A program made the translations under genes and the position numbers. A model generated the notes under the pieces. It had not been told where the DNA came from. It searched no databases and saw nothing but the letters and a program-made list of their open reading frames with translations. Of a stretch of 37,395 bases of DNA, positions 7,517 through 15,106 are shown one piece after another (position 1 is the stretch's first letter; every line of letters starts with the position of its first letter). The DNA is from Oscillibacter sp. (lineage in GTDB: Bacteria; Bacillota; Clostridia; Oscillospirales; Oscillospiraceae), in the NCBI GenBank assembly GCA_009773995.1, contig VSMY01000004.1, forward strand, positions 1 through 37,395. The letters are read 5' to 3'.

Positions 7517-8884
7517 ATGAAAACAAAGCGCTTTTTATCAGTTTTTTTCCTGGCCCTTCTGCTGATGGGGCAGCTGGCCGTCCCCGCTCAGGCGGCCCGT
7601 GTCTCGGACCCGTCCGTGGAGGCGAAGGCCGCGTTGCTGGTGGACCGGAAGACCGGGGCGGTGCTCTACGCCATGAATGAGCGGGACGAGCTCTACCCCG
7701 CCAGCCTCACGAAGATCATGACCTGCCTGCTGGTGCTGGAGGCCGTGGACGAGGGGCGGCTGAAGCTGAACCAGGAGGTCACCGCCACCCCCACGGCCCT
7801 GGAGGGCCTGGCGGAGGACGGCAGCACCGCCGGCATCGAAGCGGGAGAGGTGCTCACCGTGGAAGAGCTCCTCTACTGCCTGATGGTGGTCTCCGCCAAC
7901 GAGGCCGGGGCCATCCTGGCGGAGAAAATCTCCGGCAGCGTGGAGAGCTTCGTGGACCGGATGAACGCCAAGGCGACGGAGCTGGGCTGTGAGAACACCC
8001 ACTTTATGAACCCCCACGGCTACCACGACTCCCAGCACTACACCACCGCCTGGGACCTGTACCTCATCACCAAGGCGGCCCTGGAGCACCCCATGTTTAT
8101 GACCGTCTGCGACGCCGCCTCCCACGTGGTCCCGGCCACGAATATGTCCGACGAGCGGGTGCTGAACAACACGAACTTCCTCATCCGCAGCGGGCGGGAA
8201 TACTACAACGCCGATGTCCACGGCGTGAAAACCGGGTCCCACTCCATGGCGGGGAACTGCCTGGTCACCACGGCCCAGCACGCCAGCATGGACCTCCTCT
8301 GCGTCATCCTGGGAGCGGAACGGACCCAGGACGAGAAGGGCATCTGGTGGACCTACAGCTTCGTGTATACGGACAAGCTTTATAACTGGGCCTTCGACAA
8401 CTTTGCCTATCAGACCGTTTTGAAGGAGGACGACGTGGCCGGAGAGGCCCCGGTGTCCCTCTCCTCCACGGACCATGTGACCTTCCGCCCGGCGGAAGCG
8501 GTGGAGCTGCTGCTGCCCAAAGGCGTGGATCCGGAGGACCTGGAAAAAACCGTTACCCTGAAGGCCGACCCTGTGGAGGCCCCCATCGCCGAGGGGGACG
8601 TGCTGGGCTCCATGACCGTCTCCCTGGACGGGGAGGAGCTGGCGGAGGTGGATCTGCTGGCCTTCACCAGTGTGGAGGCGTCCCGCATCCGGGTGCTCTG
8701 GCGGGATGTGAAGAATTTCCTTTCCACCACCACGGCGAAGATTATCCTGGGCGCGGCGCTGGTCCTGGCCGTGATCTTCGGCGGCTGGAGGCTGCTGTTC
8801 AGCCGCCGCCGCTACCGCTACGGCCACAGCGTCGGCGGCGGGGGCCGCCGGGGCGGCTACCGGGGCTCCCGGAAGAGAAGGTAG
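7517..8884 (+). CDS. D-alanyl-D-alanine carboxypeptidase (penicillin-binding protein 5/DacF type)
   Basis: A 455-residue serine peptidase that trims the terminal D-Ala from peptidoglycan stem peptides outside the membrane. It has a signal peptide (1-27, ending AQA), the three penicillin-binding motifs S63-LT-K66 (PASLTK), SAN 126-128 and KTG 238-240, and the C-terminal PBP5 beta domain (about 300-390). Instead of the usual amphipathic anchor it ends with a true transmembrane helix (about 407-427) and a Gly/Arg-rich cytoplasmic tail of some 30 residues. ATG 7517 is preferred over 7511 because the GGGGGA ribosome binding site is 5-6 bases from it and abuts the other. A strong terminator follows. 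DacF-like members act in vegetative or spore cortex synthesis; which one applies is open. Confidence 0.93.
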   Translation: MKTKRFLSVFFLALLLMGQLAVPAQAARVSDPSVEAKAALLVDRKTGAVLYAMNERDELYPASLTKIMTCLLVLEAVDEGRLKLNQEVTATPTALEGLAEDGSTAGIEAGEVLTVEELLYCLMVVSANEAGAILAEKISGSVESFVDRMNAKATELGCENTHFMNPHGYHDSQHYTTAWDLYLITKAALEHPMFMTVCDAASHVVPATNMSDERVLNNTNFLIRSGREYYNADVHGVKTGSHSMAGNCLVTTAQHASMDLLCVILGAERTQDEKGIWWTYSFVYTDKLYNWAFDNFAYQTVLKEDDVAGEAPVSLSSTDHVTFRPAEAVELLLPKGVDPEDLEKTVTLKADPVEAPIAEGDVLGSMTVSLDGEELAEVDLLAFTSVEASRIRVLWRDVKNFLSTTTAKIILGAALVLAVIFGGWRLLFSRRRYRYGHSVGGGGRRGGYRGSRKRR

Positions 8885-8910
8885 TATCATTTTATACCGA
8901 GCCTCAAGAA

Positions 8911-8937
8911 ACGCGCGATTGATAATCGCGCGTTTTT
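8911..8937 (+). terminator. Intrinsic terminator of the D,D-carboxypeptidase gene
   Basis: A perfect 10-bp stem (8911-8920 with 8924-8933, loop GAT) runs into TTTTT. It isolates the carboxypeptidase gene from the marR promoter that begins 27 bp later. Confidence 0.93.
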
Positions 8938-8963
8938 CTTTTTGGAGGGGAAGCGGAAAACAC

Positions 8964-8998
8964 TTGACTATAGTATGTATATATACTATAATAGTATG
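8964..8998 (+). promoter_or_regulatory. marR promoter with embedded operator
   Basis: TTGACT (8964-8969), a 17-bp spacer and TATAAT (8987-8992). The spacer is an inverted repeat: TATAGTAT (8969-8976), six bases, ATACTATA (8983-8990). A third half-site ATAGTATG follows at 8991-8998. A dimer bound here would block RNA polymerase, which is the usual design for MarR autorepression. Confidence 0.85.
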
Positions 8999-9024
8999 TA
9001 ATATGACGAAAGGAGATTTGATCT

Positions 9025-9459
9025 ATGCTGCCGGACGACAAGAGACTTTGGGAGGCCTGGGGACAGGCCAACGCCCTGTATACCCGCTGGGCGGACGCCC
9101 GCGGAATCAATTACTATCTGCTCTTTGTCCTATACGCGCTGGACGGACAGGAGGCCATGACGCAGAAAAAAATCTGTGATTGTACAGGCCTCACGAAACA
9201 GACGGTCAACAGCGTCATCCGCGCCCTGAAAGACGAGGGCCGGGTGGTCCTCTCCCCCGGCCGGGAGGACCGGCGGGAAAAGCGGGTGTCCCTGACCGAG
9301 GAGGGGGCCGCCTATTCCCGGGAGCTGCTGGCCCCCCTCCAGGAGCTGGAACGCGCCGTCCTCACCCTGATGGGAAGCGAGCGGGCGCGGCAGATGATCC
9401 ACGGCATCACCCTGTTCAATACCGTCTTTGAAAAGGAAATGGAGAAACAGCAAAAATGA
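9025..9459 (+). CDS. MarR-family transcriptional regulator
   Basis: A 144-residue all-cytosolic dimeric repressor. Helices at both ends form the dimer interface. The winged helix-turn-helix is about residues 48-95: MTQKKICDCTGLTKQTVNSVIRALKDEG, then a wing with DRREKRVSLTEEG, the DxRxxRVxLT motif that marks the family. ATG 9025 has AAGGAG upstream. The gene overlaps the MATE efflux gene by ATGA, and its promoter carries an inverted repeat between the -35 and -10 boxes. It probably represses its own operon until a toxic compound binds. Confidence 0.93.
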   Translation: MLPDDKRLWEAWGQANALYTRWADARGINYYLLFVLYALDGQEAMTQKKICDCTGLTKQTVNSVIRALKDEGRVVLSPGREDRREKRVSLTEEGAAYSRELLAPLQELERAVLTLMGSERARQMIHGITLFNTVFEKEMEKQQK

Positions 9460-10778
9460 ATCCGAAGACCTATAAGACCTTTTATTCCTACGTCGTCCCC
9501 TCCGTCCTGGCCTTTGCTCTGTCCGGGGTCTACACCATTGTGGACGGCTTCTTCGTGGGCCGGAGCGTGGGGGACGCGGGCCTGTCCACCATCAACATCG
9601 CCTATCCGGTGGTGTCGCTCTTACAGGCGCTGGGCACCGGCATCGGCATGGGCGGGGCCGTCATGTACACCCTCAGCCGCTCTTCCGGCAGGCAGGACGA
9701 GGCAAAAAAGTATCTGCGCTGTACCACCTTGCTGCTGCTGGCCGTCAGCGCCCTGCTGACCGTCCTGCTGTTTGCCGCCAGGGCGCCGATTTTGCGGCTG
9801 CTGGGCGCCGCCGGGGAGATGGCGGCGCTGGGGGCGGAATATCTGGAATATATTGCTCTGGGCGCAATCTTCCAGATGTTCGCCACAGGGGTCGTCCCCA
9901 TCATCCGAAACAACAGCGGCGCAAAATTTGCCATGGGGACCATGATCGCCGGGTTCCTCTGCAACATCGTCCTGGACTACCTGTTCGTATGGGTCTATGC
10001 GTGGAGCGTGGCGGGGGCCGCCCTGGCCACCGTCATCGGGCAGGCCCTCACCGCCCTCGGCGGCTTCCTCTACCTGGCCCGGCATAAAATTCCGGTTTGG
10101 GGCCTGGAGCGCAGGGGGACCGGCAGGTGCGTCAAGGACATTTTCAAAATCGGGATCGCCCCCTTCGGCATCTCTTTTACCCCTCTGATTTCCCAGATGT
10201 TTATGAACCGTTTTTCTATGCGGTACGGTGGGGAAACGGCGGTTGCCGGTTACGCCTGCGTCGCTTATGTGTTTGCCATCGTGTGCCTGCTGGTGCAGGG
10301 TGTTGGGGACGGAAGCCAGCCGTTGATCAGCCGCTATTACAGCCGGAAGGACACAGGGGCCGTCTTCCGGACCAGAAAACTGGCGTATGGCACGGCGGCG
10401 GTACTGGCGGCTCTCTGCATGGCCGGGCTGTACTCCGTCCGGGGACGGATTGGCCCGGTATTCGGCGCGTCGGCGGCAGCGGCGGAGAGCGTGGCGGCGG
10501 CGATGCCGATCTTCCTGAGCGGCTATCTGTTTCTGGCCTTCTCCAGGGTCACCACCGCTGTCTTTTACGCCACGGAAAAAGCGGGATACTCCTATACGCT
10601 GGTCTACATCGAGCCGGTTTTTCAGGTGCTGCTGCTGTCGCTTCTGCCCCGCGCGGCGGGACTGGGGCAGGCCGGCGTGTGGTGGAGCATGCCGCTGGCG
10701 CAGATTCTGACCGCCGCAGTCGCCGTTGTATTGAAAATTCGGGCGGACAAGAACGCCGCCGCGGGGTGCGGCGGATAA
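9456..10778 (+). CDS. MATE-family efflux transporter
   Basis: A 440-residue, 12-helix membrane antiporter that exports organic cations or drugs using Na+ or H+. The two homologous MatE halves are visible: residues 1-210 with FFVGRSVGDAGLSTINIAYP near 28-47 and GIGMGGAVMYTLSR near 65-80, and residues 230-435 with a second bundle (IAPFGISFTPLISQMFMNRF; VQGVGDGSQPLISRYY). It is translationally coupled to marR. The operon therefore probably supplies inducible multidrug or metabolite export. The subfamily (DinF/NorM-like) and substrate cannot be fixed by eye. Confidence 0.93.
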   Translation: MNPKTYKTFYSYVVPSVLAFALSGVYTIVDGFFVGRSVGDAGLSTINIAYPVVSLLQALGTGIGMGGAVMYTLSRSSGRQDEAKKYLRCTTLLLLAVSALLTVLLFAARAPILRLLGAAGEMAALGAEYLEYIALGAIFQMFATGVVPIIRNNSGAKFAMGTMIAGFLCNIVLDYLFVWVYAWSVAGAALATVIGQALTALGGFLYLARHKIPVWGLERRGTGRCVKDIFKIGIAPFGISFTPLISQMFMNRFSMRYGGETAVAGYACVAYVFAIVCLLVQGVGDGSQPLISRYYSRKDTGAVFRTRKLAYGTAAVLAALCMAGLYSVRGRIGPVFGASAAAAESVAAAMPIFLSGYLFLAFSRVTTAVFYATEKAGYSYTLVYIEPVFQVLLLSLLPRAAGLGQAGVWWSMPLAQILTAAVAVVLKIRADKNAAAGCGG

Positions 10779-10824
10779 AAAAAGAGGCGGCCGCATGACG
10801 CAAAAGCGCCACGCGGCCGTCTTC
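10777..10824. terminator. Bidirectional terminator between MATE and nitroreductase genes
   Basis: A GC stem (about 10785-10794 with 10813-10822, one G-U pair) spans an 18-nt loop. On the minus strand it is followed by seven T (10783-10777), ending the nitroreductase transcript. On the plus strand it is followed by TTCGTTTTC. Confidence 0.75.
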
Positions 10825-10843
10825 GTTTTCGGCATTATGCGTA

Positions 10844-11356
10844 TTACAGGTACTTCACCAGCTCCTCCACAGGCTTCCGGTCCGTGTGGAGCCGGGCGGG
10901 GTGGGCGCCCTCCGCCGGGTAGCCCAGGGGCAGCAGGGCGATGGGAACCGTGCCCGCCATCTCCGGGAAGGCCGCCAGCAGCTTCTCCGGCTGGAACATG
11001 CCGACGTAGGTGGTGCCCAGCCCCAGGTCCGCCGCCTGGAGCATCATCTGCGCGGCGGCGATGGCCGCGTCAATTTCCCCATGGTCCTTGCCGTCGTACT
11101 CCCGCTTCCAGGAGACGGCGGGGTCGTAGGCCACCGCCAGGATGACCGGGGGATTGAAATGGGAGCCGGCGCAGGCGTCGGCCTTCTCCAGAGCCTCGGG
11201 GCTTTGGAGGACGAAGACGCGCTGGGGCTGGTAGTTGTGAGCCGTGGGGGCGTTCCGCCCGGCCTCCAGGATGAGGTCCAGCTTTTCCTGTTCCACGGGC
11301 CGGGGGTCGAACTTGCGGAGGGAGTACCGCGCGGCGGAGAGGGTCTGGAAGTCCAT
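10844..11356 (-). CDS. Nitroreductase-family protein
   Basis: A 170-residue FMN-dependent oxidoreductase of the nitroreductase fold (usual length 165-220). The N-terminal RYSLRKFDPRPVEQEKLDLIL is the flavin-phosphate-binding arginine segment. RNAPTAHNYQPQRVFVL gives the conserved APTAxNxQP motif. GEIDAAIAAAQMMLQAADLGLGTTYVGMF is the central helix with the G-x-G-T turn, and LPLGYPAE is near the end. Activity would be NAD(P)H-dependent reduction of a nitro or quinone compound; the true substrate is unknown. The start at 11356 is set by GAGGT seven bases upstream; the longer frame begins inside the promoter. It is a single-gene unit with its own promoter and terminator. Confidence 0.9.
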   Translation of the reverse strand: MDFQTLSAARYSLRKFDPRPVEQEKLDLILEAGRNAPTAHNYQPQRVFVLQSPEALEKADACAGSHFNPPVILAVAYDPAVSWKREYDGKDHGEIDAAIAAAQMMLQAADLGLGTTYVGMFQPEKLLAAFPEMAGTVPIALLPLGYPAEGAHPARLHTDRKPVEELVKYL

Positions 11357-11433
11357 AGAAATTACCTCGTTTCCATCAAAAGCTGATGTAGTAAGTGAAA
11401 TGCGGAAAGTCTCGCTTGACGCCTTGCGGTTAC

Positions 11434-11462
11434 AAGATAGCATAGGATTTCCAAAAAAGCAA
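11434..11462 (-). promoter_or_regulatory. Promoter of the nitroreductase gene
   Basis: On the minus strand TTGCTT (11462-11457) and TATCTT (11439-11434) are 17 bp apart. The leader is about 75 nt. Confidence 0.55.
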
Positions 11463-11487
11463 GCCCCGCCCCCTTCCGAAATAAAGG

Positions 11488-11516
11488 GTGACAAGCGCCG
11501 GAAAGTCTGCTATACT
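11488..11516 (+). promoter_or_regulatory. Promoter of the thrH operon
   Basis: GTGACA (11488-11493), 17-bp spacer and TATACT (11511-11516), about 45 bp before the thrH start. It is divergent from the nitroreductase promoter. Confidence 0.7.
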
Positions 11517-11566
11517 ATGGGCAGCAGCGCCGTTCCCAAACTATGGAACACCAAGGAGAAACGACT

Positions 11567-12166
11567 ATGAACATTGTCTGTCTTGACATGGAGGGCGTCC
11601 TGGTCCCCGAAATCTGGATCGCCTTTTCCGAGGCCAGCGGCATCCCGGAGCTCCGCCGCACCACCCGGGACGAGCCCGACTACAACAAGCTGATGAATTT
11701 CCGCCTCGGCATCCTCAAGGAGCACGGCCTGGGCCTCAAGGAAATCCAGGCCACCATCGCCAAAATCGACCCCCTCCCCGGAGCGAAGGAGTTCCTGGAC
11801 GAGCTCCGCGCCGCGACGCAGGTCCTCATCCTCAGCGACACCTTTGAGCAGTTCGCAAAGCCCCTCATGGAGAAGCTGAACTGGCCCACCATCTTCTGCA
11901 ACACCCTGGAGGTGGCCCCCAGCGGCGAGATCACCGGCTTCAAAATGCGCTGCGAGAAATCCAAGCTCACCACCGTCAAGGCCCTCCAGTCCATCGGCTA
12001 CGAGACCATCGCCGCCGGGGACAGCTTCAACGACCTGGCTATGATCCAGGCCAGCAAGGCGGGCTTCCTCTTCAAGAGCACCGAGCAGATTAAAAAGGAC
12101 TACCCCGAGCTCCCCGCCTACGAGGAGTTCGGCGACCTGCTGGCCGCCATCAAGGGGGCCCTGTAA
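11567..12166 (+). CDS. thrH: ThrH: bifunctional phosphoserine phosphatase/homoserine phosphotransferase
   Basis: A 199-residue HAD-superfamily enzyme that matches Pseudomonas ThrH closely by memory: the N-terminal LDMEGVLVPEIWIAF (HAD motif I with D7 and E9 in place of the usual DxD), a middle segment RDEPDYNKLMNFRLGILKEHG, motif II LILSDTF, and motif IV AAGDSFNDLAMI. ThrH dephosphorylates phosphoserine and can move the phosphate to homoserine, linking serine and threonine synthesis in the cytosol. ATG 11567 is chosen over 11543 because AAGGAG lies eight bases before it. It is followed directly by a small membrane protein and a DUF1015 gene, probably in one operon. Confidence 0.93.
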   Translation: MNIVCLDMEGVLVPEIWIAFSEASGIPELRRTTRDEPDYNKLMNFRLGILKEHGLGLKEIQATIAKIDPLPGAKEFLDELRAATQVLILSDTFEQFAKPLMEKLNWPTIFCNTLEVAPSGEITGFKMRCEKSKLTTVKALQSIGYETIAAGDSFNDLAMIQASKAGFLFKSTEQIKKDYPELPAYEEFGDLLAAIKGAL

Positions 12167-12167
12167 T

Positions 12168-12311
12168 ATGTCCGAGGTAGCACTGGCGGGACTTTGCCGC
12201 ATGGCGGGGCGGTTTTTCGCCCTGGTTCTGCTCCTGCCCGCCGGCGTGCTGTTCCTGGCCTATCTTGCCTACATCGCGGCAATGGTTTTCCGGGAGCTGC
12301 GAAAAAAATGA
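12168..12311 (+). CDS. 47-residue single-pass membrane protein
   Basis: A short ORF between thrH and the DUF1015 gene. It starts two bases after the thrH stop codon with an AAGGGG ribosome binding site inside the end of thrH, and ends about 20 bases before the next gene. The protein has an amphipathic start (MSEVALAGLCRMAGRF), one long hydrophobic helix (about 15-40) and a basic C-terminus (FRELRKK), so the C-terminal end is probably cytoplasmic. I do not recognise a family. The tight operon fit and good membrane topology support a real gene, but short length leaves doubt. Confidence 0.6.
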   Translation: MSEVALAGLCRMAGRFFALVLLLPAGVLFLAYLAYIAAMVFRELRKK

Positions 12312-12330
12312 GAAGGAAGGGAGACGCGAC

Positions 12331-13614
12331 ATGAATCCGAAATTTGAAACCTTAGGCTTCTATCCCGCCGATATCCTCCTGCCTAAGCAGGGCACGGACA
12401 TGACGAAATGGGCCGTGGTGGCCTGCGACCAGTTCACCTCCCAGCCCGAGTACTGGCAGGCGGTGGAGGAGACCGTGGGCGACGCCCCCTCCTCCCTGCG
12501 CCTCATCCTCCCCGAGGCGGGGCTGAACGCCCCGGACGTAGACGAGCGCATCGCCGCCGTCAACGCCGCCATGGGGAAGTACCTGGCGGAGGGCCTCTTC
12601 GACACCCTGGAGAACGCGCTCCTCTACATCGAGCGGGTCCAGTCCGACGGAAAAATCCGCCACGGCCTCATCGGCATGGTGGACCTGGAGCAGTACGACT
12701 TCACCCCCGGCTCCGGGGCCCTCATCCGGGCAACCGAAGGCACCGTCCTCTCCCGCATCCCCCCCAGGGTGAAGGTGCGGAAGGACGCCCCCATCGAGCT
12801 GCCCCACGTCATGCTCCTCATCGACGACCCCAGCAAGACCGTTATCGAGCCCCTGACCCGGTCCTCCGGCGAGATGGAAAAGCTCTACGCCTTCGACCTC
12901 CAGCAGGGCGGCGGCTCCATCACCGGCTGGCGGCTCACCGCCGCCCAGGCCGACCAGACGGCGGACGCCCTGGCGGCCCTCTGCTCCGCTCAGGAGCAAG
13001 CCTGGAAGTACGGCGTGAAGGACGTTCCTCCCCTGCTCTTCGCCGTGGGCGACGGGAACCACTCCCTGGCCACCGCCAAGCAGTGCTACGAGGACCTGAA
13101 GAAAGTCACCCCCGAACGTGAATGGGCCTCCCTCCCCGCCCGGTACGCCCTGGTGGAGGTGGTGAACAACCACGACGACGCCCTCCAGTTCGAGCCCATC
13201 CACCGCGTGGTCTTCGGCGTGGAGCCGGAAGAGGTCCTGGACGCCTTCAAGTCCTACTACCCCGGCGCGTATGAGGGCAAAGGCGAGGGCCACGTCATCG
13301 CTTACACCCACGCCGGGGGCCAGGGCTTCCTCACCGTGCCCAAGCCCCGGGTCCAGCTGGCGGTGGGCACCCTCCAGGCCTTTCTGGACGCCTACGTCAA
13401 GGATCACGGCGGCGAAATCGACTACATCCACGGCGGCGAGGTCACGGACCGCCTGGGCCGCCAGGCGGGGGCCATCGGCTTCAAGCTGCCCGCCATGGGC
13501 AAGCAGCAGCTGTTCAAAACCGTTATGGCCGACGGCGTGCTTCCCCGGAAGACCTTCTCCATGGGCCACGCCCAGGACAAGCGCTACTATGTGGAAGCCC
13601 GGAAAATTCGATAA
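12331..13614 (+). CDS. DUF1015 family protein
   Basis: A 427-residue cytosolic protein that spans the full DUF1015 family length. Recognisable blocks are KWAVVACDQFTSQPEYW near 28-44, the region near PPRVKVRKDAPIELPHVM, and GDGNHSLATAKQCYEDLK near 247-265, the most conserved family segment with a GDGNH motif. A further block DRLGRQAGAIGFKLP lies near 376-390. The biochemical function is unknown. From memory, genes of this family often sit beside serA/serC in Clostridia; here it follows the phosphoserine phosphatase thrH, which fits the same link to serine metabolism. ATG 12331 has GGAAGGGAG upstream and is the first residue of the homologous region. Confidence 0.9.
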   Translation: MNPKFETLGFYPADILLPKQGTDMTKWAVVACDQFTSQPEYWQAVEETVGDAPSSLRLILPEAGLNAPDVDERIAAVNAAMGKYLAEGLFDTLENALLYIERVQSDGKIRHGLIGMVDLEQYDFTPGSGALIRATEGTVLSRIPPRVKVRKDAPIELPHVMLLIDDPSKTVIEPLTRSSGEMEKLYAFDLQQGGGSITGWRLTAAQADQTADALAALCSAQEQAWKYGVKDVPPLLFAVGDGNHSLATAKQCYEDLKKVTPEREWASLPARYALVEVVNNHDDALQFEPIHRVVFGVEPEEVLDAFKSYYPGAYEGKGEGHVIAYTHAGGQGFLTVPKPRVQLAVGTLQAFLDAYVKDHGGEIDYIHGGEVTDRLGRQAGAIGFKLPAMGKQQLFKTVMADGVLPRKTFSMGHAQDKRYYVEARKIR

Positions 13615-13643
13615 TCCAAATCACAGCATAGGAGAGGACCATC

Positions 13644-14360
13644 GTGGGACTGTTTGATAAACTAAAAAAGAAGACGCCTCCTCCGCCTCCCCCGCCCAAG
13701 CCCGTCCAAGAGTCCGAGGACGTCTCCGTCTACTCCCATATGCGGGTGGAGGTGACCACCAAGGACGGGCAGATGCTCTTTGTGGCCAAGCTGATGTACC
13801 CCCAGCGGACCACGGCGGAGCTGCACCAGTACTCCGAGGCCGAGGTCCCTCTTTTGAAGGACTGTTCGGAGGCGGAGTCCATCCCCGTCCACATCCGGGG
13901 CTATCACGACCGGCTGCGCAAGGCCGTGTACATGGAGGGCTTCATCACCCCCCAGCCCAAGCACATCTGGCTGGTATCCCATCTGTATGTCGCCCGGGTG
14001 GGCAACGACCGGGCCTTCTTCCGCCTGGACACGGACCTGGACGCCAGCATCACCAAGTTCAGCGGCCGGAACGCCGGGGAGTTCCCCTGCCGCCTGCTGA
14101 ACATCAGCGTGGGCGGAGCCCGTATCGCCTCGGAGCAGCAGTATTGGGAGGGGGACAAACTCCTCCTCACCGTGAAGCTGCTGGAGGACCGGGACCCCTC
14201 CATTATGTACTGCCAGGTGCTGCGGGTCATTGAGAAGGAGGACGGCCCTCGGGAGTACGGCTGCCAGTTCCTGGAGCTGAACGAGGCCGACCAGGATAAG
14301 ATCACGGAAAACATCTTCGCCGCCCAGCGCAAGAGCCGGAAGGGCTCCCAGGACTCATGA
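13644..14360 (+). CDS. PilZ-domain protein (YcgR-like)
   Basis: A 238-residue soluble protein. It has a basic N-terminus with a run of seven Pro (residues 11-17), an N-terminal YcgR-like beta domain (about 30-125) and a C-terminal PilZ domain (about 130-230) with the core LLNISVGGARIASEQ (N-x-S-x-G-G motif). PilZ proteins bind cyclic di-GMP and change motility or envelope functions. The first half of the ligand motif (RxxxR) is not canonical: arginines occur as GRN and CRL around residues 144-152 with longer spacing, so ligand binding is likely but unproven. The start is GTG 13644 with AGGAG upstream. It lies 29 bp after the DUF1015 gene on the same strand and could belong to that operon. Confidence 0.85.
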   Translation: MGLFDKLKKKTPPPPPPPKPVQESEDVSVYSHMRVEVTTKDGQMLFVAKLMYPQRTTAELHQYSEAEVPLLKDCSEAESIPVHIRGYHDRLRKAVYMEGFITPQPKHIWLVSHLYVARVGNDRAFFRLDTDLDASITKFSGRNAGEFPCRLLNISVGGARIASEQQYWEGDKLLLTVKLLEDRDPSIMYCQVLRVIEKEDGPREYGCQFLELNEADQDKITENIFAAQRKSRKGSQDS

Positions 14361-14367
14361 CGAACAA

Positions 14368-14396
14368 CGGCCGTCCATGCTTGGCATGGACGGCCG
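14368..14396. terminator. Strong hairpin between convergent PilZ and spoVAC genes
   Basis: A perfect 13-bp stem (14368-14380 with 14384-14396, loop TTG). There is no good U-tract on either strand, so it probably limits read-through between convergent genes without being a textbook terminator. Confidence 0.6.
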
Positions 14397-14427
14397 CTCC
14401 TCTTCCTCTCGAAAACGCCTGAAGGTC

Positions 14428-14868
14428 TCAAAGCCGGAAGAGCTTTAAAATCACGCCGTACAGCACCGAGGCCACGGTGCCGAAGACGATGACGGGCCCC
14501 GCCACGGTGAACATCTTCGCCGCCATGCCGGTGATGAACCCCTCGCTCTTGAAGTCGATGGCCGGGGACACTACGGCGTTGGCGAAGCCGGTGATGGGCA
14601 CCAGGGTCCCCGCCCCGCCGTAGCGGGCGATTTTGCCGTAGAGGTTCAGTCCCGTCAGCAGGGCGGAGAGAAACACCAGCGTGCAGGAGGCGGCGGTGCC
14701 CGCCTCCTCCTTGTTCAGCCCCGCGGCGGCCCAGCCGTCGGTGATGGCCTGGCCCAGCACGCAGATGGCCCCGCCGATGGCGAAGGCCAGCAGGGTATCC
14801 TTGACGATGGGGGACTTCTTTGCTTTCTGCTTGACGTAAGCCTGGTATTCCTTGGGAGACATGTCCAT
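14428..14868 (-). CDS. spoVAC: Stage V sporulation protein AC (SpoVAC)
   Basis: A 146-residue integral membrane protein with about four hydrophobic segments. SpoVA proteins form the channel that loads dipicolinic acid into the forespore and releases it at germination; SpoVAC is the mechanosensitive-channel-like part. Family marks are the N-terminal YQAYVKQKAKKSPIVKDT, the first helix with FAIGGAICVLGQ, and GAGTLVPITGFANAVVSPAIDFKSEG in the middle. ATG 14868 is supported by GAGG nine bases upstream. The usual partners spoVAD and spoVAE are not adjacent here, which is unusual. A GAATA box (14932-14928) about 17 bp before a CAACACTA-like sequence is a weak candidate sigma-G/F promoter. A structured element lies further upstream. 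Confidence 0.9.
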   Translation of the reverse strand: MDMSPKEYQAYVKQKAKKSPIVKDTLLAFAIGGAICVLGQAITDGWAAAGLNKEEAGTAASCTLVFLSALLTGLNLYGKIARYGGAGTLVPITGFANAVVSPAIDFKSEGFITGMAAKMFTVAGPVIVFGTVASVLYGVILKLFRL

Positions 14869-14934
14869 GGAAAGCATCCTCTTTTCATGTTGGATTTCCT
14901 GGATAGTGTTGCCTCCTGGGGCGAAAATATTCCT

Positions 14935-15075
14935 GTGGGAATGGCCCGCACTGGGGCGCGGGCCCCACAAGGTGTTCTATCGATGGAAGAAGCGTGGGGC
15001 CCGGTCCCCTGACCGGGCCATTCTCCCGGAACCCCGGCACTCCCGATAGAAGGGCGGGCACATAGGTCCGCCCCC
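14935..15075. repeat. Nested inverted-repeat intergenic element
   Basis: About 140 bp of non-coding DNA with four stems: GGGCCCCAC/GTGGGGCCC (14960-14968 with 14994-15002), GCCCGGTC/GACCGGGC (14999-15006 with 15011-15018), TTCTATCG/CGATAGAA (14975-14982 with 15044-15051) and GGGCGGGC/GTCCGCCC (15052-15059 with 15066-15073). The last hairpin resembles a GC-rich repeat that I recall being scattered in Oscillospiraceae intergenic regions. The hemW promoter lies outside it, so it is not in the hemW leader. Confidence 0.6.
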
Positions 15076-15077
15076 AC

Positions 15078-15106
15078 TTGCAATACCCTCCAAAATGTCG
15101 TATCAT
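15078..15106 (+). promoter_or_regulatory. Promoter of hemW
   Basis: TTGCAA (15078-15083), 17-bp spacer and TATCAT (15101-15106), 31 bp before the start codon. Confidence 0.6.

Noticed and set aside
12352..13569. Minus-strand open frame of 405 codons opposite DUF1015
   Set aside because: Shadow of the conserved DUF1015 gene in GC-rich DNA.
14368..14396. Perfect 13-bp palindrome as a regulator binding site
   Set aside because: It lies between convergent genes just after a stop codon, where a transcription-end hairpin is the simpler reading.
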